Positions 26,745 to 28,932 of a stretch of DNA of 28,932 bases are shown piece by piece. The stretch comes from Poteriospumella lacustris (lineage: Eukaryota > Sar > Chrysophyceae > Chromulinales > Dinobryaceae). The stretch spans positions 1 through 28,932 of the forward strand of contig SMOI01000382.1 in the NCBI GenBank assembly GCA_008000375.1, read 5' to 3'. Each line of letters starts with the position of its first letter. The first letter of the stretch is position 1. The notes under the pieces are model-generated. The model searched no databases and was not told the origin of the DNA. It saw nothing but the letters and a program-made list of their open reading frames with translations. The translations under genes were made by a program, and so were the position numbers.

Positions 26745-27706
26745 TCACTTTCTTGCAAGCTGCATTATATTTTCCATTCGGTCAACAAGAATAGCTCGGT
26801 CGAAAATCAGTGCGCGCAAGCAAAAGAACAGAAGGTTATCCGGACACCATGCGAACCATTCCTCGCCTTGCTCCTTTGAAATTGCAGCGAACTCTTTGGA
26901 CGAGTACTTGACCAAATTCGCCGAGAATTGCCGAAACATGGTACGCTGCTCTGCAACAATTTCGAACGGTCACTCTTCAAATTTTCGATGCAATCACTGA
27001 TTTCCCGTGGCGTTGTTTGAACGATCACTCTCTGAACCTGGTCGAGAACTCTTTCGGAATCAGAAAAGAGACCTGGATCGTCAAGAGTTCGCCATCCACC
27101 ATCTTCGCCTTTCAAACTGCGAACACGCCCGTACTCGTTTCCCAAGAAACACATACTCTTCAGGCTCCGTGGCTTCAGGTCCCTTGACTTCCATCTTGAT
27201 TCTTGCTTTGCCCTTGCCGCGATTCTTCTTGGGGTTAACCGTTGTGATTGTGATCAACTTGTCAATCGATTTCATTGTCTCTCGGTCGTTTCTTTTGCCA
27301 TCAATCATTACCTGGAAAAGTGAGGGGTTTCATTTACCCGGAAAAAGGAAGGTAATATAAGATTGGGGACTTGGCTTACTTCTTACTATTGAAATGGGTC
27401 AGGGTTAGGGTTAGGTATTGATGATAACCGTGTCGTCATCGTCTTTATTGAAATGCCCTTCTGGAGGTGGACCACGCGAAAGTTCGACATATTGACCAGT
27501 TCGATTTGTGAAGGCAACAAACTAACGTCTCTGATATCGACTTTAGGGATAAGATGAGTGTCGAACAGGATGTGTCTCAACGCGTAAAACATAACGACTC
27601 GATTGGTGAATTCGTCAATCGATGCAAATGTTAACCGAGTGTTGAAAAGGGCATTGACATCATCGGGACTCATTTCATTGATCTTTCGATATACATCACG
27701 AAACAA
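26745..27706 (-). pseudogene. Unknown gene, decayed or poorly modelled, leftward of a divergent pair
   Basis: ATG at 27706 opens a protein-like frame (MFRDVYRKINEMSPDDVNAL; FASIDEFTNRVVMFYALRHI; SLLPSQIELVNMSNF) to about 27480. A neighbouring frame then gives PPPEGHFNKDDDDTVIINT. After a good splice-acceptor-like TTTTCCAG at about 27312-27319, VMIDGKRNDRETMKSIDKLI, a Lys-rich stretch and PEATEPEEYVFLG follow to about 27150. Another frame gives NEYGRVRSLKGEDGGWRTLD and DQVQRVIVQTTPREISDCIE. A last frame gives MFRQFSANLVKYSSKEFAAI and ends at 26745-26747. The consistent order and charge pattern suggest one protein of about 300 residues. It is broken by indels, introns or both. No family was recognised. 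Confidence 0.45.
27401..27415 (+). repeat. Short telomere-like AGGGTT run
   Basis: About two and a half units (agggttagggttagg) lie inside the decayed minus-strand gene, where they would code for P-N-P-N-P-D-P. Probably coincidental or a repair scar. Confidence 0.35.
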
Positions 27707-27772
27707 TAGTTTTTTTGTATTTCATAAAAGAGAATCCGCGAACCTTGACCAAATCATAATAAAAACGAATCC
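27707..27772. promoter_or_regulatory. 66-bp divergent intergenic region (possible bidirectional promoter)
   Basis: It separates the ATG at 27706 (-) from the ATG at 27773 (+). It is AT-rich, with a seven-T run (27710-27716) and caaatcataataaaaacgaa just before the plus-strand ATG. A promoter function is inferred from position only. Confidence 0.25.
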
Positions 27773-28707
27773 ATGTCGACCCCTCGCGTTGATGCAAGCA
27801 ATGAAGAAGTGTCTGAAATTGCTAATTTCACTGCAAGACCGCCGCCTGAGAAAGAGATTCTTTACTCACAACTTGCTCAGTCTCTTTGTCTGAAGCTGAT
27901 GACTGGCGAGTACACAAAGGTCGAATAGGCGAAGGCCCTTTGTCGGGAACTGATGAGTTTTAGTATCATCCGTGATGAAGATAACTATTATAGTGTCAGG
28001 GATAATAACACGTTCATGAGACCCTTCAGAATTTATCGATGGATGTGAAAAATTTATCGATGGATTTGAAAAACCTCACTATGGATTGAAGGTGGTATCT
28101 GACTTCGATCTTTATCACAAAATGAAGACCGATCAAGAACTGATTGATCAAGAACCGGCGTAATTGGTATTCATGGTTCAATCTCTTTGTTACAAGTGTC
28201 CTGGTCGACATGGGTTTGCCCAATTCACCACGCCACACCGACAAGGTAAAGAAGGCAAGAACGGAGAAAGATCCTGTCACACCCGATCAAGTTCTCGAGA
28301 AAGGTAAGGCTGGTATGGGAAAAGCTGTTTGACGACGACGCCGAAAACGATGACGCCGAGATGGACGTTGACCACGACGACGAAGAGCTGACGACGAAAA
28401 GCTGAAGATGGACCAAACAATCCCTGTCTCGTGGATGCAAGCGTCAAGGCGATCCTCAAGCCTTCAAAGTGCATCGGTCACGTCGGCCAAGTCAATCTCA
28501 AGCGTGAAATCCGTGACAATCGGCGATGACAACCTGATTGACGCGACAGATGATCCTTTTGCCCTGACTGCGTTCAACGTCCTTCAGAACAATTCAATTC
28601 GCGCGACGCCGGAACACAAGACCTATGTGGTCAACGTTTCAAACGCTGGCACGAACGTGAAGCAAGTCGTCGATGTCGAATTCGATGACCGAATTATTCC
28701 TGTGTAG
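27773..28707 (+). pseudogene. Unknown gene, decayed or poorly modelled, rightward of a divergent pair
   Basis: ATG 27773 opens MSTPRVDASNEEVSEIANFT, PPPEKEILYSQLAQSLCLKL to an in-frame TAG at 27926-27928. The same frame stays open beyond it (AKALCRELMSFSIIRDEDNY) to TGA 28046-28048. A second frame reads FIDGFEKPHYGLKVVSDFDL and MKTDQELIDQEPA, stopping just before 28165. Frame 1 then reads NLFVTSVLVDMGLPNSPRHT and KDPVTPDQVLEK. An acidic stretch follows in yet another frame (LFDDDAENDDAEMDVDHDDE), and frame 1 resumes at 28408 (MDQTIPVSWMQASRRSSSLQ) to TAG 28705-28707. A GT-AG interval 28304-28387 (84 nt) would join the last two frame-1 parts in phase, but it lacks a pyrimidine tract and contains the acidic coding-like stretch. 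No family was recognised. Confidence 0.45.
28031..28072 (+). repeat. 21-bp tandem duplication in the decayed plus-strand gene
   Basis: Copies 28031-28051 and 28052-28072 differ at one base and encode F-I-D-G-[CF]-E-K twice. As 21 bp is a multiple of three, it does not itself break the frame. Confidence 0.85.
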
Positions 28708-28783
28708 TTGTATAAACAAGAAGAAGAAGGCAAGATGATTTCAAGCTCAAGCACTCAACTCTCGGACAAGTTGATGAATCAAC

Positions 28784-28932
28784 TCACTGTTTAATCCCTT
28801 TCACTTTCTCTTTTGCCATATAACCTACTGGCGTTTCGACTACCGTTTCAATTTTAACGAAAACCTTCAGTTCTTCCCAAAACGTTTGTGAAGACCAGAC
28901 CTTTCTCTTCAACACCTCGAACTCCTTTCGAA
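28784..28932 (-). CDS. Unknown protein, C-terminal 48 residues (partial at right edge)
   Basis: A minus-strand frame enters from the right edge and is open for 48 codons to TGA at 28784-28786. It encodes a charged, protein-like sequence (RKEFEVLKRKVWSSQTFWEE, then a Val/Lys-rich stretch with PVGYMAKEKVKGIKQ). It has no start codon in the window because it continues beyond it. It is convergent with the decayed plus-strand gene, whose stop lies 76 bases to the left. It is too short to assign to a family, and chance openness is possible. Confidence 0.4.
   Translation of the reverse strand, partial: RKEFEVLKRKVWSSQTFWEELKVFVKIETVVETPVGYMAKEKVKGIKQ

Overview
The window looks like nuclear DNA of a stramenopile-type protist or alga. 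This is inferred from a secreted/membrane protein with long P-S/T-x-Q repeats joined to FG-GAP and REJ-like modules, from canonical GT-AG introns of 60-89 nt, and from the mix of eukaryotic transposon families (hAT, piggyBac-like, PIF/Harbinger, and a LINE with a restriction-like endonuclease). The genus cannot be named from the sequence. No rRNA, tRNA, CRISPR array or bacterial-type operon was seen.

Bases 1-11725 are extremely GC-rich and carry one giant plus-strand gene, cut by the left edge. Its product has two identical seven-bladed FG-GAP-like propellers (an exact 1410-bp tandem duplication), a roughly 620-residue P-S/T-x-Q stalk, a REJ-like extracellular region, a Cys-rich juxtamembrane segment, about seven hydrophobic helices and an acidic Ser-rich tail. 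The reading frame changes four times, always in the same direction. Two of the changes fall exactly on short direct repeats.

Bases 11726-16507 hold two minus-strand, intron-containing housekeeping-type genes: an MDR-family reductase with a mitochondrial-type presequence (12682-13789, three exons) and a secreted type-B carboxylesterase with a complete catalytic triad (14691-16507, three exons). The giant gene and the reductase are convergent across a pyrimidine-rich spacer.

From about 16.5 kb the composition falls sharply towards AT and the sequence becomes a transposon graveyard. It holds GATGAC microsatellites around an inverted-repeat GC palindrome block (16711-17062), a frameshifted hAT transposase (17082-19118), a 2336-bp TIR element with a decayed piggyBac-like transposase and a nested 521-bp MITE (19701-22036), degenerate minisatellite DNA (22573-22800), a 5'-truncated LINE 3' end (22971-24145) abutting a decayed PIF/Harbinger transposase (about 24165-25060), and an unidentified remnant near 25.5-25.9 kb.

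The right end (26745-28932) contains two decayed, divergently oriented unknown genes separated by 66 bp, then the C-terminus of a third, minus-strand gene at the edge. This compact ORFan cluster is the least explained part of the window. Nothing suggests that genes in the two halves work together.
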